From JAWVFM01 sp963841455 (GTDB taxonomy: Bacteria; Actinomycetota; Thermoleophilia; Solirubrobacterales; 70-9), in NCBI GenBank assembly GCA_963841455.1, contig CAWJCU010000003.1:62001-126000 (forward strand): a stretch of 64,000 nt of DNA. Reading direction: 5' to 3'. The translations under genes were made by a program, and so were the position numbers. Below, in pieces: positions 24,804 through 33,615 of the stretch; position 1 is the first letter of the stretch; every line of letters begins with the position of its first letter. The notes under the pieces were generated by a model, which was given only the letters and a program-made list of their open reading frames with translations, had not been told where the DNA came from and did no database searches.

Positions 24804-27800
24804 GCCTCGCTGGCCGGGCAGATCAGCCGGTAGTCGCACCACGAGCAGATCTCGTAGCTCGGGCGCGGCTCGAAGTCCTGGGCCTCGATCCCAGCCGCGA
24901 CCTCGAGGACGGTGCGCTCGACCCGTTCCGGGTCGTCGGGCGCCACCGGCACGGAGACGCGCTCGTCGTCGAGGACGTACCAGTAGCTGCCGGACTCGGG
25001 GGTCACCTCCCACGCCTCTCGGGCGCCGAGCCGGTAGAGCGCGATCTGCACGTCGTCGGCGAGCGGCGCCTTCGCCTCGCCGGTCTTGTAGTCGATCAGC
25101 TCGTAGCCGCCGTCGGGAAGCCGATCGACACGATCGACGCGTCCCCTCAGCTGATGTGGACCGATCGCGAACGCGAAGCTCCGCTCGAGCCACACGGGGC
25201 GGGACTCCGCGCGCTCGTGGCGCTCGTGATAGCGGGCGAGCGCCGCCACGGCCCGGTCGCGGTACTGAAGCTCGTCGTCGGACGATCCGAACCCGGTCCG
25301 CCGCCACCCGGCCTCGAAGAGCGCGAGCAGGCGATCGAGGCTCCCCGGGGCCGATCCCGGGCCGTCGCCGCCCCGGTGAAGCTCCTCGCTGTGGAAGCGC
25401 TCGAGGACCTGGTGGATGAGGATCCCGAACCGCTGGTTGATCGTCGGCTCCTGCGGGATCGCGAAGACGCGAGCGAACTTGTACTTGAGCGGGCAGGTGC
25501 GATAGAGGTCGAGGTCCGACGCCGAGAGCGCCAGCCCGTCGCCACGGCGGGGGATGAACTGCTCGAGGCTCGGCTCGCGCTGCGATGCGACGAGCTCGCG
25601 CCGCGCGCCGCGGTCGCGCTCCTCGCCGATGACGTACGGATCGAGCGGCGACGCCTCGAGCGCCGCCCGCTGCTCGGGCGTCGCGACGCGGGCGATCAGC
25701 TCGTTCAGGGCGGCGAGCGCCTCCGCCGCCGGCTCGGTGCCGGGACGCTGGATGAGGGCAGCGAGCTTCAGGAGCTCGAGGTAGCGCGCGACGGCTGCGT
25801 CGACGTCGGCCGGAGTGTCCAGTCGCATCTCCGACAGCGACGAGCCCGCGCGCCACGAGGCCTCCAACACCTCATCGCGCACCATCCGGTAGGTCGCGTG
25901 GAGGCCCTCCGCCGGGCCGAAGAGCTCCTCCTCGTGGACCTCGGGCTCGTCGCCGGCCACCTCCGCGATCGCCTCGTAGGTGGGCGACGGGGCCGTCGCC
26001 CCGTCGGGGCCGGAGTCGGGCCAGGACGCCACCAGCGCCCGCCGGGCCCGCGTCGCCGCAAGGTAGCCGAGCGCCGGATCGCCGCCGAGCGCCGACCTCG
26101 TGAGGCCCAGGAGGTAGACGTGGTCGAACTCGAGCCCCTTGACCTGAGGCGCCTCCGCGATCACCGCGGCGCCCGGCGCCGGTGGCGCGGTCGCCGCGAG
26201 ATCGAGGTCGCCAGCGTCGGCGATCGCGCTGAGCTGGCGTATGAAGTCACGCACGGACCCGCGCGGCTCGCGCCGCGCCCACTCGCTGGCGCGCTCGGCG
26301 AGCCTCGAGAGGCTCTGGAGGCGCTCGGCGGCCTCGGGCGTGGCTGCGAACAGGCGCTGGCGCCGGAGCCCGACGCGCTCGATGAGGCGGCGTACGAACG
26401 CGTCGGGCCGCATCTCCTCCATCGCCGCCTCCGCGGCGCTGCGCAGCCGGAGGAACGCCTGAATACGGTCGCGGGCCTCGGGGCCGAGCTGCGGGCTCTC
26501 CAGGGCCGCCTCGGCCGCCGAGACCATGTCGAGCTTGCGACGCCGCGCAATCGTCGAGCACCGCGCCAGATCGACTGACCGCAGCTCCACCGGCGGCCGC
26601 GTCAGCGCTCGGACGACGGCGGCCGAGTCGGTCGGGTCCGCAAGCAACCGAAGCCAGGCGAGCGCGTCGCGGACCTCAGGGCGGCCGAAGAGCGCCGCGT
26701 CGCCGAGAAAGCGCACCGGGACGCCTCGTTCCTCGAAGGCCGCCGCGGTGACGCGGGCCTCGCGCCACCCAGAGCCGGCGATGACGCAGATTCGCTCCGG
26801 CCGCACCGTACCGGAGGCGATGAGGTGCTCGACCTCGCGGGCGACCGCCTGCGCCTGGGCGCGCTCGTCGCTGCACCGCCAGAGCCTCAGGCTCGCCGCG
26901 CCCCGCTCATCCGGCGGGGGCGGGGCGCCGTCGTGAGCGCCGTCGACGAGCGCGCGCAGGGCGAGGCCGGCTTCGGCGACGGGGCCCGCGGTTCGCATCG
27001 ATGCCGGGAGCTCGACGAGCTCCGCATCGCTGAAGCGGGTCTTGAAGTCCGATAGGGCCGCCTCGCCCCCGCCCGAGAGCCCGTGGGTGGATTGGGCCGG
27101 ATCACAGGCCGCAACCACGTTGCGATGGTGCGCGATCGCGTCGATGAGGCGCCGGTCGGCCCCTGCGGCCTCCTCGAGCTCGTCGACGAGGACGAATGGG
27201 AAGCGCTCGGCGATCGCGGAGCGAACGTCGTGACGGTCCTCGAGAAGCTGCACGAGGGTCAGGATCGCGTCGGCCGCATCGAGCCCGCCGCTGGAGCGAA
27301 GGAGGGCATCGTGGCGCTCGTACAGGTCGGCGAACTCCGCCTCGCGCCGGGCGAGCTCTCGATCCTCCGCGTCCGCATCGCCGCGCTCGAGGGCGCGCGC
27401 TCGCTCACGCAGGTCGGAGGGCACGAGCCCCTCGCGCTTGACGGTGTCGATCCGCGCCAGGAGGCGCCTCAGGAGACCGGCCGGATTGCCCCGGATCTCA
27501 TGGCGACGGAGCGGCAGCTGGTCGAGATGATCGAGCACGAGCGCGAGCCGATCCGCTCGCCCGAGCGTGGCGAAGAACGGATCGAGCCTCGCCTCGAGCG
27601 CGTACTCCGCCAGAAGGTGGGCGGCGGCCGCCTCGAAGGTCGTGATCGTGAGCTCCTCGTGAGGGCCCTCGAGCATCTCGTCGACCCGGTCGCGCAGGCG
27701 CGATGCTCCGGCGCGCGTGCGCGTCAGGCACAGCACGCGGTCGGGCGGAACGCCTCGGTCCGAGAGCGCGATCAGGCGGGCGGCCAGGGCGTCGGTCCGG

Positions 27801-27907
27801 CCGCTTCCAGCCGGACCGGTAACAAGCATCGGCCCCTCGCCGTGCTCCGCCACCCGGCGCTGCTCGGGTGTGAGCTCGAACGGCGGAACTGGCCTGCCTT
27901 CCTCCAC
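24800..27907 (-). CDS. UvrD-like helicase fused to a PD-(D/E)XK Fe-S nuclease (AdnA/AddB-like)
   Basis: About 1035 residues. The N-terminal half is a superfamily 1 helicase: LTPEQRRVAEH (Q motif), Walker A GPAGSGRT at residues 31-38, LVDELEEA as the Walker B/DEXX region, CDPAQS as motif III and KGLEFDHVYLL near motif V-VI. The C-terminal nuclease has YRTCPLKYKF, IDYKTGEAK and CSWCDYRLICP, giving the four cysteines of an Fe-S-stabilised RecB-type nuclease as in AddB and AdnA. The Walker A lysine is replaced by Arg, so the motor may be weak. GTG 27907 is preferred because TAGGTT lies 8 bases upstream; ATG 27940 is the longer alternative. It probably works in double-strand-break end processing with a partner outside the window. 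Confidence 0.82.
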   Translation of the reverse strand: MEEGRPVPPFELTPEQRRVAEHGEGPMLVTGPAGSGRTDALAARLIALSDRGVPPDRVLCLTRTRAGASRLRDRVDEMLEGPHEELTITTFEAAAAHLLAEYALEARLDPFFATLGRADRLALVLDHLDQLPLRRHEIRGNPAGLLRRLLARIDTVKREGLVPSDLRERARALERGDADAEDRELARREAEFADLYERHDALLRSSGGLDAADAILTLVQLLEDRHDVRSAIAERFPFVLVDELEEAAGADRRLIDAIAHHRNVVAACDPAQSTHGLSGGGEAALSDFKTRFSDAELVELPASMRTAGPVAEAGLALRALVDGAHDGAPPPPDERGAASLRLWRCSDERAQAQAVAREVEHLIASGTVRPERICVIAGSGWREARVTAAAFEERGVPVRFLGDAALFGRPEVRDALAWLRLLADPTDSAAVVRALTRPPVELRSVDLARCSTIARRRKLDMVSAAEAALESPQLGPEARDRIQAFLRLRSAAEAAMEEMRPDAFVRRLIERVGLRRQRLFAATPEAAERLQSLSRLAERASEWARREPRGSVRDFIRQLSAIADAGDLDLAATAPPAPGAAVIAEAPQVKGLEFDHVYLLGLTRSALGGDPALGYLAATRARRALVASWPDSGPDGATAPSPTYEAIAEVAGDEPEVHEEELFGPAEGLHATYRMVRDEVLEASWRAGSSLSEMRLDTPADVDAAVARYLELLKLAALIQRPGTEPAAEALAALNELIARVATPEQRAALEASPLDPYVIGEERDRGARRELVASQREPSLEQFIPRRGDGLALSASDLDLYRTCPLKYKFARVFAIPQEPTINQRFGILIHQVLERFHSEELHRGGDGPGSAPGSLDRLLALFEAGWRRTGFGSSDDELQYRDRAVAALARYHERHERAESRPVWLERSFAFAIGPHQLRGRVDRVDRLPDGGYELIDYKTGEAKAPLADDVQIALYRLGAREAWEVTPESGSYWYVLDDERVSVPVAPDDPERVERTVLEVAAGIEAQDFEPRPSYEICSWCDYRLICPASEA

Positions 27908-27915
27908 GCCGCCAC

Positions 27916-27948
27916 AACCTAGCGCCGCCCCCAGTCTCATCTAGCCTG
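27916..27948. promoter_or_regulatory. Divergent leaderless-type -10 hexamers, helicase gene and IMPase gene
   Basis: On the minus strand TAGGTT (27916-27921) lies 8 bases before GTG 27907. On the plus strand TAGCCT (27943-27948) lies 6 bases before ATG 27955. The start codons are only 47 bases apart and neither gene has a visible ribosome-binding site. Confidence 0.45.
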
Positions 27949-27954
27949 GGGGGC

Positions 27955-28827
27955 ATGGCCACCGACCCGGCGCAGATCGCCGATGCCCTGGCGGGTGAGC
28001 TCGGAGAGCGCTGGCTCGAGGCCTGCCGGCGAATGGTCGACGGGATGCGGGGGGAGCTCGCGGCTGCTCCGGGGATAGTGGAACGCACGGTGTACGAGGG
28101 TGTGGGCGAGGGCGGCGATCGAACGCTCGAGCTCGATCGGCGCTTCGAGGACATCGTGTTCGCCGAGCTGGAGAGCCTTCACTCGCTCGGCGTCGACTTC
28201 CGCGCCGTCTCGGAGGAGCGGGGCGAGGTGATCTTCGGCGCCGACAGCGGCGTGGTCGTGGTGATCGACCCGATCGACGGGTCGCTGAACGCGCGGCGTA
28301 CCATCCCGGCCTTCTGCCTGAGCATCGCTCTCGCCACCGGCCCGACGATGGCGAACGTCGAGCTGGCCTTCGTCCACGACTTCGGCACCGAGGAGGAGTT
28401 CACGGCGCGCCGCGGCGCGGGGGCCCGGCTTGGCGACCGGCCAATCGAGGCGCGCGGGCCCGGCTACGGGCTCGAGGTGATCGGGGTCGAGGCGGCGAAG
28501 CCCGAGCGGGTCCTCCCTGTCGCACGCGAGCTTTCCGGGGCCGCGTTCCGCCTGCGGTCGGTCGGGTCGATCGCAATAACCGTCTGCTGGGTGGCGACGG
28601 GGCGGTTCGACGGCATGCTGACCACGCGCCCCTGCCGGTCCGTCGACGTCGCCGCGGCCCAGCTGATCGCCACCGAAGCCGGCGCCGTGGTCGACCTCCC
28701 GCCTACGGGCCTCGCCGGGGCCGACCTGGGACTCGACGCGCGCTACCACGTCCTCGCCGCGCTGGACCCCGAAGGCTTCAAGACGCTCCGGGGCGCGCAG
28801 GAAGCCGTCGACGCCGCCTCGATGTGA
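27955..28827 (+). CDS. suhB: Inositol monophosphatase family protein
   Basis: 290 residues. The metal-binding motif VVIDPIDGSLNA and the upstream EE of RAVSEERGE match motif 1 of the IMPase/FBPase superfamily; the second signature is represented by SVDVAAAQLIATEAGAVV, in which the Trp usually preceding the Asp is Ser-Val. Substrates may be myo-inositol 1-phosphate, fructose 1,6-bisphosphate or histidinol phosphate; the sequence does not decide, so the symbol is provisional. Its stop overlaps the GTG start of the DUF2342 gene (ATGTGA), indicating coupling. Confidence 0.8.
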   Translation: MATDPAQIADALAGELGERWLEACRRMVDGMRGELAAAPGIVERTVYEGVGEGGDRTLELDRRFEDIVFAELESLHSLGVDFRAVSEERGEVIFGADSGVVVVIDPIDGSLNARRTIPAFCLSIALATGPTMANVELAFVHDFGTEEEFTARRGAGARLGDRPIEARGPGYGLEVIGVEAAKPERVLPVARELSGAAFRLRSVGSIAITVCWVATGRFDGMLTTRPCRSVDVAAAQLIATEAGAVVDLPPTGLAGADLGLDARYHVLAALDPEGFKTLRGAQEAVDAASM

Positions 28828-29906
28828 GCGGTCCCGGCGTCGTCGAATGGGGGCTGGCCGAGCGGATCGCGCTCGGCGTCGCCGGAGAGCCCGACCTCGA
28901 GAGTGGGCCGGCGAGCGCCTTCAGCCCACAGAGTGTGCGTGATGCCTGCGAGGACGTGACGGAGCAGGTTCGCGGCTACACGGGCCTCGGAAGCGCGGGC
29001 CTGCCGCGAGGCGAATCCGTAGGGCGCGCCGAATGGGCACGCACCGCTCTGCGGACGATGCGAGAGCTTTCCGCCCCGATCGAGGAACGCCTGGCCTCGG
29101 GAATCGACCTTCCGGGCCCGCTCGGCGCTGGTGCGCGGCGGGTGGCCGGCGCGGCCGCGGGAGCCGAGGCGGGCGGCGCCGTGGGCCTCGGCGCGCGGCG
29201 CGTGCTCGGCCAATTCGACGTCGCCCTCGGCCCGACCGATCGCTCTCCGCGGCTCCTTCTCGTGGGTCCGAACCTGGCGGCAGCACACGCCGAGCTGGGG
29301 TGCGACGACGGAGCCTTCCTCAGCTGGATCGCGGCCCACGAGGTCACGCACGCGGTCCAGTTCACCGCGACGCCCTGGCTCCGCGATCACCTTCGCGGAG
29401 AGCTCAGGGGCCTGCTCGACGCGGCCGCGCAGGGACTCAGCGGCCAGGAGATCGCCACGCTCGCCCGCAGGCTCCTCACCACCGATCCGCGGCGGACGTT
29501 GCGCGGCCTGCTCCGAGGCGAGCTCGCGACCGCGCTGGCGGGCCCATCCCAGAGGGACCGGCTCGAGCGCCTGCAGGCGGCGATGAGCGCTGTCGAGGGC
29601 TACGCGGAGCACGTCATGGACGCAGCGGACCCAGCGCGCCTCACCGAGCGCGCCCGACTTCGCGCGAGGCTCGAGGAGCGGCGCCGGTCCCGCGGTGGGC
29701 TCGGCGAGGTCGTCGTGCGCCTGCTCGGCCTCGAGCTCAAGCTCCGCCAGTATCGCGTCGGCAAGGAGTTCTGCGACGCGGTCGTCGCCGAGGGCGGGAT
29801 CGAGCTCCTGAACCGCGTGTGGACCTCACCCGAGGCGCTCCCCAGCACCGCCGAGCTGTCGGCGCCGTCGCGGTGGCTCGAGCGGACCGCGGCGGTCGTC
29901 GCCTGA
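28824..29906 (+). CDS. DUF2342/F420-biosynthesis-associated zinc-dependent metallopeptidase-like protein
   Basis: 360 residues. The zincin motif AAHEVTHAVQF (HExxHxxQF) at about residues 172-182 is the hallmark of the actinobacterial DUF2342 family, which contains a branch annotated as associated with coenzyme F420 genes. Further family features are WLRDHLRGELRGLL after the motif and SAVEGYAEHVMD in the C-terminal half, where Glu supplies the third metal ligand, and KLRQYRVGKEFCD near the end. A proteolytic activity has not been shown for the family. The N-terminal region contains a hydrophobic Ala/Gly-rich stretch. It is translationally coupled to the IMPase gene. Confidence 0.8.
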   Translation: MSGPGVVEWGLAERIALGVAGEPDLESGPASAFSPQSVRDACEDVTEQVRGYTGLGSAGLPRGESVGRAEWARTALRTMRELSAPIEERLASGIDLPGPLGAGARRVAGAAAGAEAGGAVGLGARRVLGQFDVALGPTDRSPRLLLVGPNLAAAHAELGCDDGAFLSWIAAHEVTHAVQFTATPWLRDHLRGELRGLLDAAAQGLSGQEIATLARRLLTTDPRRTLRGLLRGELATALAGPSQRDRLERLQAAMSAVEGYAEHVMDAADPARLTERARLRARLEERRRSRGGLGEVVVRLLGLELKLRQYRVGKEFCDAVVAEGGIELLNRVWTSPEALPSTAELSAPSRWLERTAAVVA

Positions 29907-29948
29907 GCGCAGCCCAGGGGCGCTTGGCGTAACCGCGGGCCGGGAATG

Positions 29949-29972
29949 GTTTACAAACAGACGTTCGGGTAC
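29949..29972 (+). promoter_or_regulatory. SigB/SigF-like general stress promoter
   Basis: GTTT (29949-29952), a 14-base spacer and GGGTAC (29967-29972) fit the GTTT-N14-16-GGGTAT pattern of group III stress sigma factors. It lies about 70 bases upstream of the ATG at 30045 in a locally AT-rich region. Regulation by a stress sigma factor is inference. Confidence 0.45.
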
Positions 29973-30044
29973 TATCGCCTGGACATCCTTAAAGGTAAGG
30001 ACATTAGTTCTAAAGAAGCCAACCCAACAGGGGGTTACGAGCAG

Positions 30045-30500
30045 ATGCCAGCCAACGGCACCAAGACCACAAAGACGAGCGGTCAGAGCAGCACCCAGAC
30101 GAGCGCCAAGACCACCGGCGCCGCGTCCGACAACGCCGCCACCTACGTTCGCCAGACGGCCGAGCGCACGGTCGACGTCCCCGTCGGGGCCGTCCTGTCC
30201 GTCGCCGACCGCGTCAACGACGTCGTCGAGCCCTGGACCTCGCGGACGACCGCCGAGCGGGAGCTCAAGAGCATCCGCAGCCAGGTCACGCGCGAGTTCA
30301 ACAGGCTCGAGCGTCGGGGCACGAGCGCCCGCCGCAAGGCGACGCAGCGCGCCCGGACGACCCGCAACCGGTTCCGCCGCGACCTCACCCAGCGTCGGCG
30401 CCAGGTTGAGCGCACGCTGAAGCGCAACCGCACCGAGGTCGAGAAGCGCGTTCGCAAGGCGCAGACCACCGTCCAGGACCGCGTCTCGACGCTGGTCTAG
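30045..30500 (+). CDS. Small basic coiled-coil protein, probably stress-induced (151 aa)
   Basis: The first 45 residues are a Ser/Thr/Lys-rich, low-complexity segment; the middle (VRQTAERTVDVPVGAVLSVADRVNDVVEPW) is amphipathic; the remainder is a long heptad-like helix very rich in Arg and Lys. There is no signal peptide. The pattern recalls phasin-like, YtxH-like and histone-like granule or nucleoid proteins of actinobacteria, but I cannot assign a family. ATG 30045 is preferred over 29946 because the region upstream of it contains the SigB-like promoter. A GC-rich hairpin follows the stop. Confidence 0.6.
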   Translation: MPANGTKTTKTSGQSSTQTSAKTTGAASDNAATYVRQTAERTVDVPVGAVLSVADRVNDVVEPWTSRTTAERELKSIRSQVTREFNRLERRGTSARRKATQRARTTRNRFRRDLTQRRRQVERTLKRNRTEVEKRVRKAQTTVQDRVSTLV

Positions 30501-30509
30501 GGCACTCAA

Positions 30510-30527
30510 GGCCCGCTGCGGCGGGCC
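30510..30527 (+). terminator. GC-rich hairpin after the coiled-coil gene
   Basis: GGCCCGC (30510-30516) and GCGGGCC (30521-30527) pair around the TGCG loop, 9 bases after the stop codon. There is no T-tract, so termination here is likely to be partial. Confidence 0.4.
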
Positions 30528-30552
30528 AGGCTTAGCCCGGGAGGCGCCGCGC

Positions 30553-30651
30553 GAGGTTGCCGGCCCCCCCGGAGGGATCTGTCCGCCACGCGGGCAGAAA
30601 CAGCAACCTCTCCTCCCCGATCGACCGGCCTCAGGGCCGGTCGATCTTTTT
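30553..30651 (+). ncRNA. Candidate structured RNA ending in an intrinsic terminator
   Basis: An outer stem pairs GAGGTTGC (30553-30560) with GCAACCTC (30603-30610). Inside it are a short GC hairpin with a run of seven cytosines (30564-30570) and a 9-bp hairpin, TCTGTCCGC (30578-30586) with GCGGGCAGA (30590-30598) around CAC. This three-way junction is followed by a strong terminator at 30619-30651. The layout suggests an independent small RNA or a processed 3' UTR of the preceding gene. The C-run recalls the actinobacterial 6C RNA, but only one C-rich loop is present, so I do not assign it. Confidence 0.45.
30619..30651 (+). terminator. Strong intrinsic terminator
   Basis: GATCGACCGGCC (30619-30630) and GGCCGGTCGATC (30635-30646) form a 12-bp perfect stem with a TCAG loop, followed directly by five T residues. 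This is the clearest rho-independent terminator in the window. Confidence 0.9.
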
Positions 30652-30693
30652 GTGCGGCCATGCCCCTGAATCGACTAGGGTCGGGCGAGTCTC

Positions 30694-33564
30694 GTGGGGA
30701 AGGTTCGTGAGTTTCGCTTGTCGGCGCGTCGTTGGTGCGGCGGGCTGATCGCGATCGGCTGCCTCGCCGCGATCCCGCTGGCGTTCGCCCGACCAGCGTC
30801 GGCGGCCGTCATCAACTTCGACGATCTCGTCCCGCCAGGGCCAGGCGGAACCGGCCTGCCCGTCAACACGCAATACGCGGGGGGCGCGGGGGGACTGGGA
30901 GTCAGCTTCAACAACCCGAGCGCCTTCGATTTCTCGAAGGGCTCGTTCGCGATGCCGAGCTTCCCCCACTCGCCGAACGTCGCCGTCGAGCCGTGCGTGG
31001 GCCAGGAGTTCTGCAAGAGCCCTGTGCAGGCGTCGTTCACCGCCGACCAGCGGACGGTCAAGGTCTGGGTCGGCTTCGCGTCGCCCCTCAGCGCCCCGCT
31101 CGGCGTCCGCCTCACCGGCTTCAACGCCTCGGGCGGAGTGGCCGGTACCGCCGACGCCACCCTTCCGGCGAGCTCCAGCGCGACGCCGATCAGAACGCCG
31201 CTCGCGATCGACCTCGCGACGCCGGCGATTCGCAGAATCGAGGTCTCCGTGACCACCGGCGGCGGCTTCACCGGTGGATTGGGGGTCGACGACGTCGAGT
31301 TCTCGTCAGCCGGGCCGCCGCCGACCTGCGGCGCGTCGGGGCCACCGACCGTCGCGCTCGACCAGCCGGTCGACGGCGTCGTCGTCCAAGGCGATTCCTT
31401 CTTGCTCGGGGGCTCCGTCGCCGCGAATGGGGCGGATCTCACCGACGCCACGATCCACTCCGAGTCGCAGACCCCACGGACAGGCGCGCTCTTTCCCACC
31501 CTGATAGGACCGCTCGGCGGCTCGTTCGGGCCGACGAACTTCGGGGGCCTGCTCAGCCTCGGCGTCAACGAGGTCTCCGTCAGCGCGACCAACTGCGCCG
31601 GGACCGGCACGAGCAGCCCACACACGGTCATCAGGACCGTTCCGCACCCGGCGCCGGAGCCGGCGGCGTGCATTCCGCAGACGGACCACCCGGCGATCCA
31701 TGTGGCAACGAGCGCGGCGGATCTGGACGACGTCCTGCGGACGAGCTTCCAGGGTCAAGTGATCGTCCCGTCTGGGGCGAACTACGACATGACTCCGTTT
31801 CACAATCCCGACCCGATACCGCTGCGTTCGGGAGTCCAGCTCGTTGGGGAGCGCGGCGCGCTCGGCCGCCGCCCGCTGATCCACTCTGACGATCTGGGTG
31901 ACTACTCCCTCTTCCTGGCCCAGGGCCCGGACGTCTGCGTCGAGGGCCTGCACCTCGAGGGCCCGTCGCACAGCCACGCGGCCGGGCTTCCGGACGCGTT
32001 CGGGATTCAGGTGACCGAGGATCCCGCCGCGTTCCACATGGGCGACCCGGATCCCGTGGTGATAGCCGACAACGAGCTCGCGGGCTGGACCGGCGGAGCC
32101 GCCTACGCCCTGGGAACGGTGGGATGGCCGAACCGCGAGGCGCCGCCCGGCTACGACGGCCCGCGGATGACCCGTGCCGACGCGAAGAAGGTGCGGGTCG
32201 AGCGGAACTACATCCATCACAACGCGCGCGACAGCGGGGGCTACGGCGTCGTGGTGGGGGGCTCGTCCTATGCGACTGTCAACGGCAACGTGTTCGAGTT
32301 CAACCGCCATGACGTGACCTCGGAGGGGCAGTCGTTCAGCGGTTACTACGCCCGGTTCAACTACGGGCTCGAGGGCGAATTCCGGTACGGCGACAACGGC
32401 TACTACGGCACCCACTTCGACGTCCATGGGACCAGGGATCCTGGGCACTGGGTCGGAGGGGGCGCTGGGGAATACCACGAGATCGCCTACAACACGATCC
32501 GCGGCGATCAAGAGTACGAGTGCGGCCACACCGGCCTCTTCTGCCACGTCCGCCCGGCGCTCACCCTGCGCGGAAGGCCGAGCGTGGGGCTCGACTTCCT
32601 CGGCAACATCCTGGTCCACGACAACGGCGACGCCGTGCTGCTGAAGCCCGGCGACGACGGAAGGCTCGACCCGGACCATCCCGGCACGTTCAACTACCAC
32701 GACCGCGGCGGCAATCGGCACAACACCGACTATTCCACGCAGCTCGCGACCGGCGACTTCGACGGCGATGGGCGCACCGACGTGTTCCTGAGCAACGGCA
32801 CCGGGTGGTTCATGTCGCGTGCCGGCATCCGGCCATGGGAGTTCTTGAGGCCTTCGAACAAGCTCGTTCGCAACGACCTCGGCTTCGCCGATATCACGGG
32901 CGACGGCAAGACCGACGTCCTGTACCGCGACGGCGCCGGCCACGTCGGCTACGTGAAGAGCGGCGCGGCGGCGAACCTGACTCCGCTCACCACATCCCCG
33001 GTGCCGATGAAGGATCTGCGCTTCGGGGACTTCGACGGCGACGGACGCACGGACATCTTCTATACCCGCAACCACCAGTGGCGGGTGTGGTACGGGCGCA
33101 CGCATACATGGACGGACACCGAGACCTCGTCCGTGCCGATCTCGGGAATGCTCTTCGGCGAGTTCGACGGGGTGCCCGGAACGGACGTCGCGGCGGTCGC
33201 AGAGGGCAGATGGTCGTACTCCAGTGGCTCGACCCACCCTTGGGCCCGGCTCAACAACAAGCTCGTCTCCTCGTTCGGGGATGCGGTTGCCGCTGACTTC
33301 GATGGGAACGGCAAGACCGACATCGCGTTCGGCAGCGGGAAGGTCTGGCGCTACAGCGCGGACGGGCGCGGCCCGCTCGCGCGCCTACGGGGCAATGGCG
33401 ACGGCGCGCGGCCCCTGAAGGGGCTCCTGGTCGGCAGCTTCGATGGTCAGCCTCGCGCGACAGTCGTCGCCTATGGCCGTCACGACCGCAACAGCTTCGT
33501 GATCTGGCGCGGGCTTGGCTCGCAGAGCGACTTCGTCTCCTACTCAGAGCAGCACATGCGCTAG
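30694..33564 (+). CDS. Large secreted protein: beta-sandwich, right-handed beta-helix and FG-GAP/VCBS repeats
   Basis: 956 residues. The signal peptide spans about residues 12-37 (cleavage after ARPASAA). Residues 38-210 form a beta-sandwich starting INFDDL, similar to extracellular choice-of-anchor domains; residues about 330-670 read as a right-handed beta-helix with repeated short turns (VVIADNELAGW, VRVERNYIHHNA, YATVNGNVFEFN, HEIAYNTIRG), as in pectate-lyase-like proteins; residues 690-950 carry FG-GAP/VCBS repeats with calcium-binding motifs (GDFDGDGRTDVF, ADITGDGKTDVL, GDFDGDGRTDIF, ADFDGNGKTDIA). It may degrade or bind a polysaccharide outside the cell; no catalytic residues can be assigned. 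The GTG start is supported by the signal peptide position. Confidence 0.78.
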   Translation: MGKVREFRLSARRWCGGLIAIGCLAAIPLAFARPASAAVINFDDLVPPGPGGTGLPVNTQYAGGAGGLGVSFNNPSAFDFSKGSFAMPSFPHSPNVAVEPCVGQEFCKSPVQASFTADQRTVKVWVGFASPLSAPLGVRLTGFNASGGVAGTADATLPASSSATPIRTPLAIDLATPAIRRIEVSVTTGGGFTGGLGVDDVEFSSAGPPPTCGASGPPTVALDQPVDGVVVQGDSFLLGGSVAANGADLTDATIHSESQTPRTGALFPTLIGPLGGSFGPTNFGGLLSLGVNEVSVSATNCAGTGTSSPHTVIRTVPHPAPEPAACIPQTDHPAIHVATSAADLDDVLRTSFQGQVIVPSGANYDMTPFHNPDPIPLRSGVQLVGERGALGRRPLIHSDDLGDYSLFLAQGPDVCVEGLHLEGPSHSHAAGLPDAFGIQVTEDPAAFHMGDPDPVVIADNELAGWTGGAAYALGTVGWPNREAPPGYDGPRMTRADAKKVRVERNYIHHNARDSGGYGVVVGGSSYATVNGNVFEFNRHDVTSEGQSFSGYYARFNYGLEGEFRYGDNGYYGTHFDVHGTRDPGHWVGGGAGEYHEIAYNTIRGDQEYECGHTGLFCHVRPALTLRGRPSVGLDFLGNILVHDNGDAVLLKPGDDGRLDPDHPGTFNYHDRGGNRHNTDYSTQLATGDFDGDGRTDVFLSNGTGWFMSRAGIRPWEFLRPSNKLVRNDLGFADITGDGKTDVLYRDGAGHVGYVKSGAAANLTPLTTSPVPMKDLRFGDFDGDGRTDIFYTRNHQWRVWYGRTHTWTDTETSSVPISGMLFGEFDGVPGTDVAAVAEGRWSYSSGSTHPWARLNNKLVSSFGDAVAADFDGNGKTDIAFGSGKVWRYSADGRGPLARLRGNGDGARPLKGLLVGSFDGQPRATVVAYGRHDRNSFVIWRGLGSQSDFVSYSEQHMR

Positions 33565-33615
33565 CCCGACCCGGGCGGCGGGAGCAAAGCCCACTCGCTC
33601 TGCTTCAATGGCTAC

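Noticed and set aside
29942..29965. SigR-type promoter (GGGAAT...CGTT)
   Set aside because: The spacing between the two words is 14 bases instead of 18-19, whereas GTTT-N14-GGGTAC matches a SigB-type promoter.
30553..30610. 6C RNA
   Set aside because: The 6C family has two C-rich hairpin loops; only one C-run is present here, so the label is not justified.
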